Of a DNA stretch of 64,000 nt, positions 21,400 to 31,614 are shown one piece after another. A program made the translations under genes and the position numbers. The number at the start of each line of letters is the position of its first letter. The first letter of the stretch is position 1. The notes under the pieces were generated by a model, which saw only the letters and a list, made by a program, of their open reading frames with translations, was not told the DNA's origin and did no database searches. Source of the DNA: Deinandra increscens subsp. villosa (lineage: Eukaryota > Streptophyta > Magnoliopsida > Asterales > Asteraceae); the NCBI GenBank assembly GCA_039602395.1, contig JBCNJP010000006.1:11954952-12018951 (forward strand). The letters run 5' to 3'.

Positions 21400-21749
21400 T
21401 GTTGATACCTGATATGTGCGTCGTGTGAAGTATCAAACAAAGTACAAGATCAAGTCAAACTAGGTCTGGCCGAACTAGGTCCGAACCTGAAGTTCGGACT
21501 GGCCGAACCTGAGGTTCGGCCGAAGCTCGGACCAGCGGGTATATATAGATGTTTGGTCTTTGTAATTGAAGTGTTCTGAGGGTGCGAGATCTGTTAAGTG
21601 TGTGTTTCTGAGTGTGTATTCTCTGAGTCTGTATCTGAGTGTTTATTGGATGTAATTGTTCTTCATTGATCAATAAATCAATCGGTTAATTACGTTTCGA
21701 TGTCTAATTAGCTAGATTGAGTAGACGATCCGATGCTCACGCATTTTCA
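21400..21749 (+). repeat. 5' LTR of E (350 bp)
   Basis: U3 contains GGCCGAAC/GTTCGG dyads (21468-21535) immediately followed by the TATA box (GTATATATAG, 21539-21548). Ends GCATTTTCA. Near-identical to 27314-27663. Confidence 0.93.
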
Positions 21750-21751
21750 AG

Positions 21752-21764
21752 TGGTATCAGAGCT
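21752..21764 (+). promoter_or_regulatory. Primer binding site of E (initiator tRNA-Met)
   Basis: TGGTATCAGAGCT two bases after the LTR end. Confidence 0.92.
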
Positions 21765-21984
21765 TTCTGGTTCACTACTACTGATCTGTGGTTGCTATTT
21801 TCGGATTTTTGAAGCGTTTTTCGTGATTCTCGAGTTTGTTTTCATGTTTTTCATCAATTCTATCAAGTATTTGGTGTCAAATCTGTTCCTAAATCACTTT
21901 CTATCGGTTTTACTAATCCACAATAACGAGTTTCGTCAAAATCAGTCATTTTTCGCGCGTTTTTGAAAAATGAGTTCGATGTTC

Positions 21985-22275
21985 GGAGTCTCCTGATCAG
22001 GTATCGGAGTAACTGCTCCGAACTTGAAGTTCGGTCGATATTCGGTCAGGGTTCGGAGCTGTCTCGGTCAGGGTTCGGTCTATCTTGGTCAAGTTCGGAG
22101 TTCATTCACGTTCGGCCAAGGTTCGGAGGTAGTTCGGTGCTAGATCGGAGTATTTGAAGAGTTCGGACAGTTCAATTTTGTTGCGGAGCTAGTTCGGATA
22201 GGGTTCGGACTTTGGATTTAAGTTCGGACAGAGTTCGGAGCTTAGTTATAAGTTCGGAGAGTTCGGCCGGCAGAA
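21985..22275 (+). repeat. GTTCGG repeat array in the E leader
   Basis: About twenty copies of GTTCGG/GTTCGGA or one-off variants in ~290 bp, just upstream of the Gag ATG. All read in the same orientation, unlike the opposing copies in U3. The same array type precedes gag in F (31335-31605) and G (35780-36075). Confidence 0.88.
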
Positions 22276-22292
22276 TCTTAATTTTTCAAACG

Positions 22293-25200
22293 ATGTCGGA
22301 ATTTCAAGCATTTGCTGCAATGCAAAGTGCGATGCAAACCATGTTGAATTTTGATAATGAAATTGGAACAAGTCAGAAAGTTCCCAAATTGTTGAAACTT
22401 GAAGATTACACAATTGGAAGAAACGGTTTTCTGCATACATAAGCACAAATGATATTGATCTATGGATTCCGATTCGAAAGTTGTATGAACGACCAACTGA
22501 AGAAGGAGATTATAAGGAACTTCAAGATTTTGATGTTGCTGAAAGGAAAAGTTATGAGCTTGAAAAGAAAGTTTATGGTTATCTTACCATGGCGTTACCT
22601 ACCGAATTGTTACATCAATTCAGCACTTGTAAGAAATCAAAGCAATTGTGGGATGCTCTCTCAGCAAGATGTGAGGGTAATGATGATTACAAGAAGAGTC
22701 GGAAGAAAGTGTTGAACAAAGAATTTAATAATTTTCAAAACTATGACAATGAGAACATTACTGCTCTCGTTTCACGGTTTTCACATCTAATGAGTGAATT
22801 AAAGGTAGTTGGTATTGAGAAATCTAATGCTGATTTGAAAGAGAAGATTATGGAAGCTTTACCTGAGAAGTGGGAGAATTATGTTTTGCTGCTCACTCAT
22901 GACAAGGATTATTCTACAATGACGTTTCACGAGCTTACTGGAAAACTTCATGCTCGAGAAATGGAAATGTTAAATTCAAAGAAGTCAACTGCTACTTTGC
23001 AAAATCCTGAATTGTATCATGGTTAGAATACGACAAGCATGAATGCTAAAGCTAAACCAAGTCTGAGTTCTGCACCAAGTACAGCTTTCTTGACTGGAAT
23101 TTCTGAAATTCCTGATAACATATCTTCACGGGGTTGTAGCTTTACAATTCCAAATTTTTCAAATCAGAATGCTTTTTCTGCTGAATCAACAGAGGATTGT
23201 GCTAAAATGATTTCTGTATTGCTTTCATCATCTTTTGGTTCGATTATTAAGAATGTTGCTGATGCAAAGTTAACCAGTGATGATCTTGATGCTCTTGATG
23301 ATGATCAACTAACTGAATTGGATATATCTTGGCAGTATGCTATGTTATGTCAAAGATCGAAGAGATTCTTCAAGAAACATGGAAGAAATCTTTCTGGTGA
23401 TAAACTGGGATTTGACAAGTCAAAGTTAAAATGTTATAAATGTTCACAGCTTGGACATTTTACCAAAGATTGTCAACAGGCACATGCAAGCAAGTTTGGT
23501 TTTACTCAATCACCCAAGCCTGGTTTTTCTCAACCATCTACTAGTAACACAAGCAAGACAACAGCCTTGACGGCTCAACATGATGGTGTTTATGATTGGG
23601 GTCAACAGTTTGGATATGATACATCAGCATTAATTGTCACTCATGAGCAAGATGATTATTATTCTGATTCAAGTTCATATGACGCTGCTGAAAATGAAAA
23701 ATTTGAATCTAGGATTGAAGCCTTGATGAAAGAAACAGAATTTTTGATTGACGAAGTCAAGAGAGTTGCTGCTGATTTTAAAATGATTAGTTCGGAGTTG
23801 GGAATTTCTAAGGAAACTGAGAAGGAATTGGGTATGAAGAATGAATGTTTGCTTCGAGAGATCAAATTGCTGAATGAAGTTTTAGAAATTTCTAAACAAG
23901 ATAAAATGGATGTTAAAGCTGCAAAGGCTAAGATCTGTGAAGAAAGGGATGACTTGATAAAAGAAGTCAAGAAATGGAAGGATGAAGCGGAGGATACTGC
24001 TTCTGATTTCACGAATTTATTTGATAAATCAAAAGTCAAGCTTGATCTGCTTACAAAGAATGTTGAAGAATCAACTGTTAAGATTGAAGCGTATCAAGTT
24101 GACATGGGAAAGTTGTTGGATGAGAAGCGGGAATTGGTTCGTGTCAATAAAGTTCAAGCCGCAAATTTGGAGATTCAAAAGCGTAATGAAGATAAATTGA
24201 AGAAGGAATTATTTGAAGGACTTGATAATCTTCGCTTGCAAAAATTTGAAACTCACAAAGTTGCGAATCGATTGATTGCTAAAGAAAAGGAATTTGCTGA
24301 GGCTCAACAGAAAATTTCTGATCTGAAAATTCAAGTTCTTGATGCTCACAGATTGCTCAACAATGTTTCAAATTCTCAAGTATTCACAAGCTTCTTAGCC
24401 AATGATGCAAATTTTGAGAAGATGTTTGATAAAACTGCATCACCCCCTTCTCATATCAAAGAAGCTTTCAAAGATGTGAAGGAACAAGTTGATGACTTTG
24501 ATTATTCAAAGATTTCATCATCTACTGTTGAGGATGAGAAAGTTGTGACAAAGAAGAAGAACAGAAAGAATAAGAAAAAGAAGGAAAAGAAATCCGAAGT
24601 TTCTCATGCACCAAAGTTTGTATCTGGTTCATCTTCTGCTGATAATGAGAAGTCGGCTACTTCTAGTGACAAGATTCAGTCTCAACCTAATTTTGATGAA
24701 ACGATATTTTATTATCAAAAGAATGTCACCGAAGTAAAAGCTGAATTTTCTCGATTAGCAAAGAATGGACATTGTTCCTCTGAGGAGAAGATTTCTGGAA
24801 AGCATGAAGGATTGGGTTTTCACAGGATGAAAAACAAAACTGAGAAGGTTCCAGCATCCTCATCTCATGATTTAAAGAAATTAAAGATCAAACAAGTGAA
24901 GAAGGAAGTTTTTCAAGCTGATAAAATTCAACCCGAGCGGTTTTACAAACTCAAGGGTTCGGATCGATTATTTTCTGACAAAGAATTTCCACTTCTTTGT
25001 GTTGATGCTCGGAAGATTGATGAGGTCTTTGTAAAAGCTACCATTTCTTCTGAAAGTTCTCATTCTCTAAGCCATACATCCAAATGGGTAAATGATCACA
25101 GGCATCAGGTATATGATTCTCATACTGATCATGTTCGAAATATTCATGTGTGTAACTCGTCGCAGGTACATCAAAAGTGGGACAAGTCAACACGAGTCTG

Positions 25201-25555
25201 TTATATTTGCCGCCGAACCGGGCATATGGCAAAAGATTGTCCACTACCTGCTGATTCACCTCAAAGATTTCACAAGAAATCTGTTTTTGGTAAACCTGCC
25301 AACATAGAGTTCTTTGATGCACGAGGCAGAGTTTTTGATGACGTTGAACCTATATTCTTTCATAAACAAAAACGTTTTATTCCAATATTTTCAAAGGTTC
25401 AAAGTGTAGGTTCATTATCACAGTCACCTGTGATTGTTTCATCGAAAACTGAATTACCAAAACCACAACAACAATGGAAACCTAAAGTGGTTTCTAAGCA
25501 TAACAAGGACACTGGTCGACCAGAAGCGATTCGCTTCGGGTCATTTTTTGACTAA
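22293..25555 (+). pseudogene. E Gag, about 1,090 codons, two lesions
   Basis: ATG at 22293 (MSEFQAFAAMQ). One base is lost near 22410, shifting the frame before the DLWIP-like segment; the rest is in one frame to TAA at 25555 except a TAG at 23024-23026. Parts: N-terminal Copia-type Gag domain (LTMALPTELLHQFSTCKKSK, LWDALSARCEGND, LMEALPEKWENYV-like, FHELTGKLHAREMEM), the WQYAMLCQRSKRFFKK segment, zinc knuckle CYKCSQLGHFTKDC (near 23432), a long Lys/Glu coiled coil (about 23690-24380), basic Lys-rich blocks (near 24550), and a second knuckle CYICRRTGHMAKDC (25200-25241). It should form the particle and bind RNA. Two small lesions suggest recent activity. The frame stops just before where protease would start. 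Confidence 0.88.
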
Positions 25556-25825
25556 TTAGTTTGACCAGTGTGCAGGTACTTCTAGAAGACCTTTCGACGA
25601 TTGCAAAATTGTTGATGGAGGAGTATTCTGCTTAATTTAAATTTTCATGATAAATCTTTCTGACCTGCAAATTTTCTGAATTCTAAAATTGCACCATATC
25701 CGTGTGGATTGATCACTTTTCTTTGTTTCTAAATTTTCTCAAAAACCCAAAAATAGAGTGTTGTTTTGTGTAAAATGAAAATCCAAAATAGAGTTTTCAT
25801 TTTAAGGGGGAGAATCGTAAGTTAG

Positions 25826-25987
25826 GGGGAGTAATTGAGAAAATGCATGTTATGGGGAGAAAGTGAATACATGCCAAATATATAATGAAGGAAGGTGAAT
25901 ACATGCGGGGAGTAATTGAGAAAATGCATGTTATGCGGATAAAGTGAATACATGCCAAATATATAATGAAGGAAGGTGAATACATGC
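25826..25987 (+). repeat. 81-bp tandem duplication in the E 3' region
   Basis: Copies 25826-25906 and 25907-25987 differ at only a couple of positions (TATGGGGAG versus TATGCGGAT). Each begins at a GGGG run. Confidence 0.93.
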
Positions 25988-26293
25988 AAAATATAAATTT
26001 TGAGATTTGATCGTTGGGAAATGATGGTACATTGGCTTACGTATCTGACTCAGGAATAGAGTAGATGACAGAGCCATAAGATCATTGTTTGATATGCTTG
26101 GTAGGCTCGGAAAATCAGAAAATTCAGATATGATATACACTAAATACTAATGCTTGACCATGTGGATAACATCTTGATGCATATTTCATGACACAAAAGA
26201 AAATAAGTGTGAATTTCAAAGTGAGAAGTCACTGTGTATACATGTGTTCATTTTGCAAAGATTTGAACTTGATTGAGTTTTTCTCTATTTTGT

Positions 26294-26530
26294 CGAACGA
26301 TCGGACTTTCTCTGCGTATCGAAAGATCGACCTGATCGTTGTTCGTTTGACGTTCTTCTTTATTTTCTTTGGTGTTTCGTATAACTCGTCGGACTTTCTC
26401 TGCGTGTATAGGAGTACCGACCTGATTGTTGTTGGGTTATACAATTTCAACTTGTTTTATTTTCTTATTTTGTTAAATCCGAGGCCTTATCTGCGTATCG
26501 AAAGATCGACCTTAAGGTAGACGATTTAAC
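26294..26530 (+). other. Three-hairpin cassette in the E 3' region
   Basis: Three similar units each carry a TCTGCGTRT core between pairing arms. Unit 1: CGAAC 26294-26298 with GTTCG 26341-26345, and GATC with GATC inside. Unit 2: GTATAAC 26379-26385 with GTTATAC 26436-26442. Unit 3: GTTAAATC 26472-26479 with GATTTAAC 26523-26530. The same cassette with different arm sequences lies at 54015-54255. Confidence 0.75.
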
Positions 26531-27301
26531 GTTCTTATTTCTTTTTGCATGGAACACAGTTGACGATATCATAAAAATATTATGCTTTGTGAAAAATCAC
26601 AAGTGCTGTCTCACAAAAGGAAAAAGAAAAGAAAAACTGAAAATGTCTCATTATGTCTGATAGTGTGGGATACGCTGGTCAAAGAAAATTTAATCAATAT
26701 CTTAAACATATCCAAATGTTATGAGTATGATTTTGCCTGAGTTTAAGTTGGACAAATTATACCAGCAATCAGCATGGCTTATGTGCTTCGATTAATTGAA
26801 ATTGAAGTGCAGTTCAGTGAGTTATGATCAATATGATCCCATATAGTGATCTTTCTCATACCAAAAATAGTGTTTTGATTCTGTATTGTGATTTCATTTC
26901 ATTTCAGATAAGCCAAAAAGATTTTCGGTGTGTTTTAGCATAAACTTTGAAAAACCAAAAAGATTTTGTTTCTGCTTTATTTTTCGATCTGATCAACACG
27001 TGATACAAGTCAACTTTCAAAATCATATCTTGGAGTCTCGAAGAGACGTTTTGCGCCAAGATTATTTAAATGTTTGAGCAGGTTGTTAAGTGCAAGATAT
27101 CACAACTTCAAGTCTTCTGAAGCTGTTGATAAGGCACCAGAGATACACTAAAATGTCATCAAGTATTCAAGATTAAGCTACGATCGAGTTGAGGAGGAGT
27201 TTGTTTAAAGATTCATTTCATTGAACGAATGGATTCTACACTTGAGGGGGAGCTTGGTTGAAGATACAAAGTTGATTATATTGAAGAGATACAGCACACG
27301 A

Positions 27302-27313
27302 CGAGGGGGAGTT
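27302..27313 (+). promoter_or_regulatory. Polypurine tract of E
   Basis: CGAGGGGGAGTT directly precedes the 3' LTR TGTTGATACC. Confidence 0.9.
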
Positions 27314-27663
27314 TGTTGATACCTGATATGTGCGTCGTGTGAAGTATCAAACAATGTACAAGATCAAGTCAAACTAGGTCTGGACGAACTAGGTCCGAAC
27401 CTGAAGTTCGGACTGGCCGAACCTGAGGTTCGGCCGAAGCTCGGACCAGCGGGTATATATAGATGTTTGGTCTTTGTAATTGAAGTGTTCTGAGGGTACG
27501 AGATCTGTTAAGTGTGTGGTTCTGAGTGTGTATTCTCTGAGTCAGTATCTGAGTGTTTACTGGTTGTAATTGTTCTTCATTGATCAATAAATCAATCGGT
27601 TAATTACGTTTTGATGTCCAATTAGCTAGATCGAGTAGACGATCCGATGCTCATGCATTTTCA
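27314..27663 (+). repeat. 3' LTR of E (350 bp)
   Basis: Same length and near-identical sequence to 21400-21749, with a handful of single-base differences seen by eye. Followed by the GTCTT target copy. Confidence 0.93.
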
Positions 27664-27668
27664 GTCTT

Positions 27669-27870
27669 AACAATTGCAAATCACGGAGGTGCTTGAACCA
27701 AGTAGGAACTTTATTGATTGTGGTGATTGTACCAGATTTCGAACTGGTTTCTACATACATGAAATTCAGTCCAAGGGGAATTTGCTGATGTTGAAGTGTC
27801 CATAGCAAGTTGGCTGAAGATTGCTAGAAGTTGAAGACCTGCATTCGACAGTAACATCGAAGAGGGAATC
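27669..27870 (+). other. Body of D, downstream part, with polypurine tract
   Basis: About 200 bp of non-coding D sequence ending in a purine run (GAAGAGGGAA, about 27859-27868) before the 3' LTR. Confidence 0.75.
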
Positions 27871-28237
27871 TGTTAGAGCAAGAATTCTTGTGTGGCCGTT
27901 ACTGTACGAATAGATTAGCAGACTGGGGTTTAAATGTATGTATGGATGTCAACTAACCAACCAGGGAACCATTGGTTTGCCGGGTCCAACAAACCATTGG
28001 TTAGTCAGCTCATTGGTTCGCTGGGTAGCACCTATAAATAGGTTTGATTAGTTAATTATCTTGAAGTTTCGTCATTTGTGCTAATATGTCTGTATTGAGA
28101 GGGAGGTTCTGCCAACCTCCTCCATAGCTTAAACAATGTATACTCATTCGATTTATAACCATTCGACACTATTTGAATGTCAAACTTTCATCTATATCTT
28201 GTTATTGGCTTGAACACGATCCAAACACGGTTATACA
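27871..28237 (+). repeat. 3' LTR of D (367 bp)
   Basis: TGTTAGAGCAAG...GGTTATACA, matching 19750-20118. Gypsy C's protease resumes directly after the 5-bp target copy (28238-28242). Confidence 0.9.
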
Positions 28238-28242
28238 CTACC

Positions 28243-29559
28243 CCAACTCCACTGGAAACTAAGTATACAATTGAACTAGCCAATGGTAAGCTACTTGACG
28301 CAACCCACTTAGTTAAGGACTATATATTAGAACTATCAGGTCATAAGCTAAGTATTGATCTCATACCTTCTACCATCGGTAGCTTTGATGTGATAGTATG
28401 TATGGATTGGTTGTCCAATCATCAGGCATAAATTAATTTTTAAGAAAAGGTCATACGTATACCAACCCTAGGCGGAGACGTGCTTTCAGTTCAGGGCGAA
28501 AAGCGAGGTATCGTCTCCGGAATCATATCCTTCCTTAAAGCACAGAAGGGTATTCAAAAGGGGTATGTAGCCATCTTGGCAACTATTACAGACCAAACCA
28601 TGGTGGAAAGGAAGATTGAAGATTTTTCGATAGTTCGTGACTATCCTGAGGTGGTTCCTGAGGAATTACCCGGCCTTCCTCTGCATCAATAAATAGAGTT
28701 TAGAATCGAGCTCGCTCCGAGAGCCGTTCCCATCGCTCAAGCTCCATATCCCATGGCGGTAAATGAATTACAAGAACTATCCACACAGTTACAAGAGCTA
28801 CTGGATAAGGGCTTTATCAAACCCAGCTTGTCACCATGGGAAGCCCTCGTCCTGTTAGTTAAAAAGAAGGATGGGACTTTTAGAATGTGCATAGACAAGA
28901 GGGAGTTGATAAATAAAGTGACGATTAAGAACCCATATCCCGTCCCATGAATTGATGATCTCTTTGACCAGATCCAAGGGTCTAGCTACAACGCCAACAT
29001 TGACTTGAGGTCAGGTTACCATCAGTTCAAGGTCCGTTAAGAGGACATATCAAAGACGGCCTTCAAGACACGTTATGGTCATAATGAAGTCCTAGTTATG
29101 CCTTTTGGAATAACGAACGCACCCATCGGTGTTTATTGATCTTATGAACCGCGTATGTAAACCTTATTTGTATAAATGTGTCATCATCTTCATTAATGAC
29201 ATTCTAATCTACTCAAACACCTAAGAGGAGCACGAAGAGCACTTGAAGTTAATCCTAGAACTATTGAGGGAGGAGCAACTCTATGTCAAGTTCTCCAAGT
29301 GCGATTTATGGATCTGGGAGGTCCAATTCCTAGGTCATATTGTCAATGAGCAGGGTATCCATGTTGACCCAGAAAAGATTGAGACTAGCAAGAATTGGTC
29401 AACACCGTGAGCACCAACGAAAATCTGGCAGTTTTTAGATTTGGCGGGCTACTATCATCGTTTTATTACAGGTTTCTTCCAATTGGCTCAACCATTAACT
29501 GCCCTGACACACGAAGGGACACAATACAGATGGGGTGAAAAAGAAGAGACAACCTTCTG
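28243..29559 (+). pseudogene. Gypsy C protease end, linker and RT remnant
   Basis: Protease resumes at TPLETKYTIELANGKLLDA and reaches DVIVCMDWLS, where B has VGMDWLS. The linker reads MVERKIEDFSIVRDYPEVVP. RT shows VNELQELSTQLQELLDKGFI, VKKKDGTFRMCID and RSGYHQFKV, then many stops and frameshifts from 28950. At the catalytic site the second Asp of FIDD reads Asn (INDILIYS-like, near 29193). A match to HIVNEQGIHVDP lies near 29336. Similarity ends at about 29559 (GEKEE segment of RNase H), so the 3' half is missing. Confidence 0.85.
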
Positions 29560-30839
29560 ATGTGCACAGAACGGTTACTAAAAATGATGAATTAATACCT
29601 GTACCAAAACCTAGACCTAGACACAACAAGCTTTACCAAGATAACTAAACTAAACCAAACCCACTAAGCAAGCGTACCTATCGGAGACAGTATAGCTACA
29701 GAAGACCAGGACCAAACCATAAGGACACTGTGAACAAGACTTAACTAAAGACTTAGCGAATAATTAGAAATTTGAATGATTTTTTTAGAGGTTTAATCAA
29801 CTAATTTAACTAACTTATCAACTAACAACCCAAAACATGATAATAATTTAGAATGAAATTAAGATCGAGAAAGTTACCACCTAGATATAGAATCCTAATT
29901 AACACTAACAACTTAACTTTACTCAGTTATGACAACTCTGATGGCGGTTAGTTCACCTCCCAGTCCTTCCTAACAGACAACTCTAACATTCGAACAAGGG
30001 TCACCTCCTGGTCCTTCCCACTTCAACTAATCCTAACCACCTCCAAAACAATCTCGGGCACCTTAAGACAGCCGGAGCTTCCACTAACTACCTCAATTGA
30101 TATGTAATAGCAGATTAACTAAACTCTTAGTGCACTCCTCTCCCGAGGCAATGTTATCCTAGTTAAATAACCAACTTGACTACCCGATATTCCTATCACC
30201 TCCTAGAATGTCTAGAAATGGTAGCATACAAGATATAAGCAACAACTAATATCCAATGATGTGACTAACCAAAGTAGCTAATCAAATTAACTTGTAAACA
30301 CATAGTCACACTAGTAAATTACCCAACCCAAATCAGAATACATCCGCATATTGAACAAGCATAGAACATCAATCGAAACCCTAAATCAAATACACATACG
30401 CATTCAATTGCAACAATTAGTAGGATTTAAATAGTGTCAAAACATCAATCAAATTGTCATGCACCGAATAAAGTAGCAAATGTCAAATAAACATCACAAT
30501 GGTCTAGGTGGTAGTAGTTATTTAGCCTACCACCATGTTTAAAGTAAAATCACAAACTAAGTCTGGACCTTTAATCAAAAACATGGTTCTAGAGTAAGTA
30601 ATTGCAAAAAGAAGGAAGAAACCAAAGAACCGAATATGATTTTGTATGGAATGGTTGATCCTCCAATAATCTCCTCTTGTTTCTATCCCCTCTCTATATC
30701 CAAAATCGCCTCTAAGAACTCTCTATGGCCGGTTGGAAGTCAAAAAGTCCTGAACACAACCCTAAAAATCGAATTTATATGCGAAATCTTAATTCTACGA
30801 GTTTTTACCCTCCAAGCATATTGCTTGGAGGTGTATTCT
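29560..30839 (-). repeat. Antisense Athila-type LTR fragment
   Basis: No gene. The left end TGATGTGCAC resembles the TGATGTGTTG end of the H LTR. A block at about 29660-29750 (CACTAAGCAAGCGTACC, then AAGGACACTGTGAAC) parallels the H LTR near 41809-41885, so this is a related LTR read on the minus strand. On that strand a TATA box (complement of 30773-30781) lies just downstream of a dyad CCTCCAAGCA...TGCTTGGAGG (30809-30831). The opposite end is missing, cut where F begins. No internal region is attached, so it is a solo or truncated LTR. Confidence 0.6.
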
Positions 30840-31166
30840 TGTTGATACATGGTTCCTGATCGTCATGTGATGTCTAGAATACAAGACAAAGACATGCTAG
30901 CTTGTTGTGGTCCGACCCCTAGGCAAACTCCAAGTTCGGACACTGGCTAACTCTATCCGAAATTGAGGTTCGGCCCATCGGGTTTTAGTTAGTATATATA
31001 GCTTGTCTTGTGTTGTATTCAGTAGCTCTTGAGTGATATTTCTATCTTTGTACTCTTTGGTTTCTCTGTGGTAATACAAAGCTTTTGTATTTACATCTCG
31101 TGTCATCCTCGTTTAACATTGATTTCGATACGATTGAGTAGACGATCATACGCTCATGCATTTTCA
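30840..31166 (+). repeat. 5' LTR of F (327 bp)
   Basis: TGTTGATACATGG...GCATTTTCA, related to the E LTR. CCGA/TTCGG dyads at 30910-30980 precede a TATA box (GTATATATAGC, 30992-31002). Confidence 0.85.
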
Positions 31167-31168
31167 AG

Positions 31169-31180
31169 TGGTATCAGAGC
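31169..31180 (+). promoter_or_regulatory. Primer binding site of F (initiator tRNA-Met)
   Basis: TGGTATCAGAGC two bases after the LTR. Confidence 0.92.
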
Positions 31181-31334
31181 ATTTGGTAAAATCTACTGAT
31201 CGGAAATCTCAGTTTTTCAGATTTTTTGAGTAAAAATCTTATCCTCGATTGTTTCTATTGAGTTTACTAGAATTCCTATCGAAAATCTCATCCAAAAAAT
31301 CTGAAAATCACAAAAATGGGGTCGGGAGTGTTCG

Positions 31335-31605
31335 AGTTCGTGTGAGGTTCGAACAACTCAGAAATAACCGCTCCGAACTCTAGGTTCGGACAACGTTCGG
31401 TTGATTCTTGTTTCGGTCAAGATTCGGGTTACGTTCGGACATATTTTGGCTAAGGTTCACACAAGGTTCGGAACACATTCGGTTCTGTAATTCGTTAGAT
31501 ATTCCAAAGTTTAGGCAAGGAGAGCGTTCAGCCGATTTCTGTTCGGCTAAGGTTCGGACGAAGTTCAGACGAGTTTCGGAAGAGGTTCGGGTGAACAGTA
31601 ACCAG
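31335..31605 (+). repeat. GTTCGG repeat array in the F leader
   Basis: Many GTTCGG/GTTCGGA copies and variants (for example near 31392, 31432, 31466, 31550, 31586) up to the Gag ATG at 31615. Confidence 0.8.
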
Positions 31606-31614
31606 TTTTATAAA

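Larger units (their letters stand above)
25556..27301 (+). other. E 3' untranslated region with pol scar, repeats and hairpins
   Basis: Starts with a scar of the protease region (ATTGTTGATGGAGGAGTATT near 25607, matching the DSG region of G). Internal polypurine runs lie at about 25804-25812 and 25825-25830. An 81-bp tandem duplication follows (25826-25987). Three hairpins lie at 26294-26530. Downstream, about 26880-27000 is shared with G's 3' region (AAAAAGATTTTCGGTGTGTT and AAAAAGATTTTGTTTCTG). No real gene; a 110-codon open frame across the hairpins is not supported. Confidence 0.8.
21400..27663 (+). mobile_element. Element E: gag-only Sirevirus-like Copia element (6.3 kb)
   Basis: LTRs of 350 bp each (TGTTGATACC...GCATTTTCA), tRNA-Met primer site, a leader with GTTCGG repeats, a ~1,090-codon Gag, a 1.7-kb 3' untranslated region with hairpins, and a polypurine tract. 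There is no integrase, RT or RNase H. Target duplication is GTCTG (21395-21399) versus GTCTT (27664-27668). It is inserted in D. Gag type, multiple polypurine tracts and U3 dyads fit the Sirevirus branch of Copia. It should need pol from a relative such as G. Confidence 0.88.
19750..28237 (+). mobile_element. Element D: short non-coding LTR retroelement, interrupted by E
   Basis: LTRs of 369 and 367 bp (TGTTAG...TATACA) bracket a primer-like site and about 1.5 kb of non-coding DNA once E is removed, so D itself is about 2.2 kb. Target duplication is ATACC (19745-19749) versus CTACC (28238-28242), one mismatch. It sits inside Gypsy C's protease. With no Gag or pol it is a TRIM/LARD-type non-autonomous element, dependent on proteins from elsewhere. 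Confidence 0.88.

Noticed and set aside
26188..26520. 110-codon open frame across the E 3' region
   Set aside because: It spans three hairpin repeats, has no domain, and the matching G region lacks a comparable frame.
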